Below are positions 61,721 through 64,000 of a stretch of DNA of 64,000 nucleotides, piece after piece. Each line of letters begins with the position of its first letter. Position 1 is the first letter of the stretch. Under the pieces are notes generated by a model. That model was given only the letters and a program-made list of their open reading frames with translations, was not told the origin of the DNA and made no database searches. A program made the position numbers and the translations under genes. Source of the stretch: Phycisphaeraceae bacterium (GTDB taxonomy: Bacteria; Planctomycetota; Phycisphaerae; Phycisphaerales; UBA1924); assembly GCA_019636845.1 (NCBI GenBank), contig JAHBWV010000001.1, positions 310,001-374,000 on the forward strand, written 5' to 3'.

Positions 61721-62953
61721 TCAACGTGGCGTCATCCTCAGCAGCGGCGTGATCAGGGTCGGCCTGTCCTGAACAGCCCCGAACTCGCCCGGATCCACCC
61801 GGACCACCATGCGACGGGGGCGATCAGCCATGTCCAGACGAACCGCGAGCGTCGGCGTGCCCGCGTTGAGGCGTCCCCTCCAGCGCTCAGTCATGCGACC
61901 GACATCGCCGGCAAGGATCACGACCTCGCAGTCGCCCCAGTCTCGATACGCCTCGGGGAGCACGACCTCGCACGAGAGCCCATCCGTTCCCTCGGGCAAC
62001 TCCCACTCGATCGACGACGGACCCGGCAGCAGAATATCCGGCGCGCCCAGCGTCGCAGACGCCGCATCGGTGATCGTGGGCTGATCTGTCCATGGCCGTG
62101 GTTCAACCGGACTCACGCCGATGAGCTTCGCCGATGCGAGCGGGCGCAACCGCCCCGCATCCGGCATCCACCCGATCACGTTGTCCAGCACGACTGTCGA
62201 GCCCGGCACCGTTCCATCGCCAGGCGTGACACCCTGCTCTGATTCCGTCTCGGGCCGAGCCGCATCTATCGGGGAGAGTCTGACGAGCCCCGGCCCAGCC
62301 GCGACGGCCTCTCGCACGCCGAAGGCGGATCCGTCTGAGAGCCACACACGCGTGCCGCTCGCTGCGGTTTGCGGGTTCGAGATCAGCACAACCGACACCG
62401 TCTCCAGCCCGAGCCGCCTGCGCGACCCCGTGTCGAGATCGATCAGCAGCACGGTTCCTCCGGCGAACGCATCGTCCTCATCGCTCGGAGCGAGACCGGC
62501 TACGAACCCTCGCAGCAGGTCGCCGTTGCTCAGGATCACGGTGTCATCGCCCGGTGGGTGGAGCGGGGACGGCTCGCTTGCCTCGGAGATCGAACGCACG
62601 CGATCCAGCGCAACATGCAGCCGACCCAGCGTCGGATGCACGACCGCGATCGTCTCCTCGTCACCCTCCACGTGCTCGACCATGCCCACAAGCCGCTGCC
62701 CGTCCGAAGTCACCACCGCCCGGAGCCCGTCGACCGGCGCGACCCGCACGCCCGAAGCGGCGTACACGGCCAGAATCTGCGAAGCGGGCGCGGTCCGTCT
62801 CACGCCCGACGCGTCCACGTAAGACATCCCCGAGAGTTCGAGCCGCTCGGGCGTGACGGTCTGGCGCGAGAGGTCCGCGCCGACAAGCGTGTGCCTCGCC
62901 GGGTCGGGTCCGGAGAAGAGCGCCAACGCCGCGATGATCAGCGAGAGGTTCAT
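61721..62953 (-). CDS. Secreted beta-rich protein of unknown function
   Basis: 410 residues. A short N-terminal hydrophobic stretch (M-N-L-S-L-I-I-A-A-L-A-L-F-S-G) is a signal peptide. The rest is beta-rich with repeated patterns: L-V-G-M-V-E-H-V-E-G-D, N-G-D-L-L-R-G-F-V-A-G-L, S-D-G-S-A-F-G-V-R, and a C-terminal block W-R-G-R-L-N-A-G-T-P-T-L-A-V-R-L-D with C-E-V-V-I-L similar to NPCBM-type carbohydrate-binding ends. No catalytic motif. Its start overlaps the stop of the upstream prenyltransferase-like gene by 4 nt (leftward), so the two are cotranscribed. Confidence 0.75.
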   Translation of the reverse strand: MNLSLIIAALALFSGPDPARHTLVGADLSRQTVTPERLELSGMSYVDASGVRRTAPASQILAVYAASGVRVAPVDGLRAVVTSDGQRLVGMVEHVEGDEETIAVVHPTLGRLHVALDRVRSISEASEPSPLHPPGDDTVILSNGDLLRGFVAGLAPSDEDDAFAGGTVLLIDLDTGSRRRLGLETVSVVLISNPQTAASGTRVWLSDGSAFGVREAVAAGPGLVRLSPIDAARPETESEQGVTPGDGTVPGSTVVLDNVIGWMPDAGRLRPLASAKLIGVSPVEPRPWTDQPTITDAASATLGAPDILLPGPSSIEWELPEGTDGLSCEVVLPEAYRDWGDCEVVILAGDVGRMTERWRGRLNAGTPTLAVRLDMADRPRRMVVRVDPGEFGAVQDRPTLITPLLRMTPR

Positions 62954-64000
62954 TTCTGAAAGATCGGCAGATACCGCTTCGGCATCTGAAGCACAAGCAG
63001 TGCCATCGCCGTCGAATACGTCGGCCCCACGGATCGATCATCCCACGAGCCGTTGTCCTGCTGTTGAGCAAGCAGCTCCTCGCGGGTTGCGGGCCACCAC
63101 CTAGACCACCACTCCCCGCCCGCGAGGTACATCGCCTGCACCGCGTAGTAATGCCCATAAAAGTAGTGCGTGCGCGGCGCACGCCCGGTGCCCGGCATCG
63201 CCGCCATGGTGAGATACGCCAGCCCGCGATTCAGCGACTCATCCTCATAGATCCCCGCGTAGTACAACGCGGCCACGCCCGCCGCAGAACGAGGCCACGC
63301 CGACGCGCCCACGTCGAGCTGATACTTGAACCCTCCGTCAGGATTCTGGCACTGGCGCACATAGGTGACGGCGCGATCGATCGTGTCGCGAGAGACCTCG
63401 ATCCCCGCGTTCCGCGCCGAACGAAGACCCATCACAAGACAGATCGTGACCGATACATCCGCGTCGTACGGCACCGGGTTGTACCGCCACCCGCCCTGAT
63501 CGTTCTGCGTCGCCTCGATCAGACGCACGGCCTTCACCAGCGCCTCGTGCGTTCGCTGCGCCAGGCGAGTGTCGCCGCCACCCGCAGTCATTCCATAGAC
63601 CTCGCCGAGGAACAGCGTCGCAAACCCGTGCCCGTACATCGGCCCGTTCGCGGCGTCCGACGCGAGCAGCCCATTCTCCGCAACATTCGCCAGCACGAAG
63701 TCGAGACCCTTCGAGACGTGCTCGGCGTACGGGCCCCGCCCCGGCACGCTCCCGTCGGCCATGAACGCCAGACACGCGAGCGCGGTGATCGCGATGTTCC
63801 TCTCGTATCGCAGATCCCCGAACGATCCGTCCGAGTTCTGCTGCTGCGAGAGATACGCGAGCCCCTTGGCAATCGACGAGTCCAACTCAGGCGTGATCTC
63901 GTTCTCGAGCACGAAGTTCTGCGCGCTGATGCGTCCCTCGATCGCGATGTCGCTCAAGGGATCGGGCCGCGCTGCCGGACGCTCCGCAGCCGGTGGGGGG
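62950..64000 (-). CDS. Prenyltransferase/squalene-oxidase-repeat protein, N-terminus cut by window edge
   Basis: At least 350 residues; a TTG at 63957 would give a complete 335-residue protein, but the frame stays open to the window edge through a Pro/Ala/Arg-rich stretch, so the start is probably outside. Alpha/alpha-barrel repeats of the terpenoid-cyclase type: N-S-D-G-S-F-G-D, D-Q-G-G-W-R-Y-N, N-P-D-G-G-F-K-Y, D-N-G-S-W-D-D. The catalytic D-x-D-D of cyclases is not present. Planctomycetota have many such secreted repeat proteins with unknown roles. Its last codons overlap the start of the downstream secreted protein gene. Confidence 0.85.
   Translation of the reverse strand, partial: PPPAAERPAARPDPLSDIAIEGRISAQNFVLENEITPELDSSIAKGLAYLSQQQNSDGSFGDLRYERNIAITALACLAFMADGSVPGRGPYAEHVSKGLDFVLANVAENGLLASDAANGPMYGHGFATLFLGEVYGMTAGGGDTRLAQRTHEALVKAVRLIEATQNDQGGWRYNPVPYDADVSVTICLVMGLRSARNAGIEVSRDTIDRAVTYVRQCQNPDGGFKYQLDVGASAWPRSAAGVAALYYAGIYEDESLNRGLAYLTMAAMPGTGRAPRTHYFYGHYYAVQAMYLAGGEWWSRWWPATREELLAQQQDNGSWDDRSVGPTYSTAMALLVLQMPKRYLPIFQK

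Overview
The window reads as a piece of a high-GC (about 65%) Planctomycetota chromosome, most likely from the class Phycisphaerae. This placement is an inference. It rests on the very large VWA/glutamine-amidotransferase-like membrane protein beside MoxR and DUF58, a zinc-ribbon membrane protein with a C-x-x-C-G-Y-D-L-x-G start, an HAF/PEP-CTERM-like remnant, many secreted proteins of unknown function, and a meso-diaminopimelate type MurE. I recognised no rRNA, tRNA, CRISPR array or intact insertion sequence by eye.

Layout. 1-2190: an ExbB/ExbD-type proton channel pair (leftward, cut by the window edge) and a secreted M28 peptidase. 2191-5700: an accessory island holding four copies of a small two-hairpin repeat, an HAF-repeat protein remnant, an IS3 orfA fragment, and a GC-poor (about 45%) pair made of an RHS tip gene and a multi-pass membrane protein 23 bp behind it. 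5913-10437: secreted FKBP isomerase, secreted esterase, D-amino-acid-oxidase-like flavoprotein, and a secreted protein with an HExxH motif. 10439-14330: AlkD-like HEAT protein (leftward), then thiL, a tsaE/yacG-like fusion and a DUF1015 gene. 14334-19887: a leftward gene run yifB - GNAT - hscB-like - two CNNM/CBS membrane proteins - thioredoxin. 19987-27745: aldehyde dehydrogenase, gltX with an insertion, FkbM methyltransferase, a Kazal-like secreted miniprotein, a membrane-tethered redoxin, metG. 28047-33523: secreted TPR-like protein, a GAF-PP2C phosphatase, and accB-accC. 33672-44925: an ABC-type permease, then an NHL lipoprotein, giant VWA protein, MoxR, lipoprotein, GxxExxY protein, DUF58 and BatA-like VWA protein. 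44939-55304: nitroreductase, a 953-residue secreted protein, a 909-bp stretch with a good promoter but no convincing gene, lexA, ispD, a methyltransferase, dprA, a lipoprotein and a SpoIID-like protein. 55364-64000: a small hypothetical gene, queA, a murE-murF-mraY segment of the cell-wall cluster, and two leftward secreted/repeat proteins running off the right edge.

How genes work together. murE, murF and mraY supply the peptidoglycan lipid precursor. accB and accC encode two parts of acetyl-CoA carboxylase. MoxR, DUF58 and the VWA proteins look like one ATPase-driven envelope module. The CNNM pair, HscB-like protein and thioredoxin are probably cotranscribed, without an obvious shared pathway.

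Most worth a second look: (1) the GxxExxY (PD-(D/E)XK-like) gene at 41384-41893 lies between 30-nt, 29/30 identical inverted repeats built from a 9-nt unit, and related 9-nt-periodic repeats occur nearby at 40739-40775 and as a hairpin between accB and accC (32922-33049), which looks like a small mobile cassette with a non-coding derivative; (2) the orphan RHS tip with a sharp GC switch and an adjacent candidate immunity gene; (3) fusion or insertion variants of housekeeping proteins (TsaE-YacG, GltX). All family calls are from reading the sequence; no database search was run.
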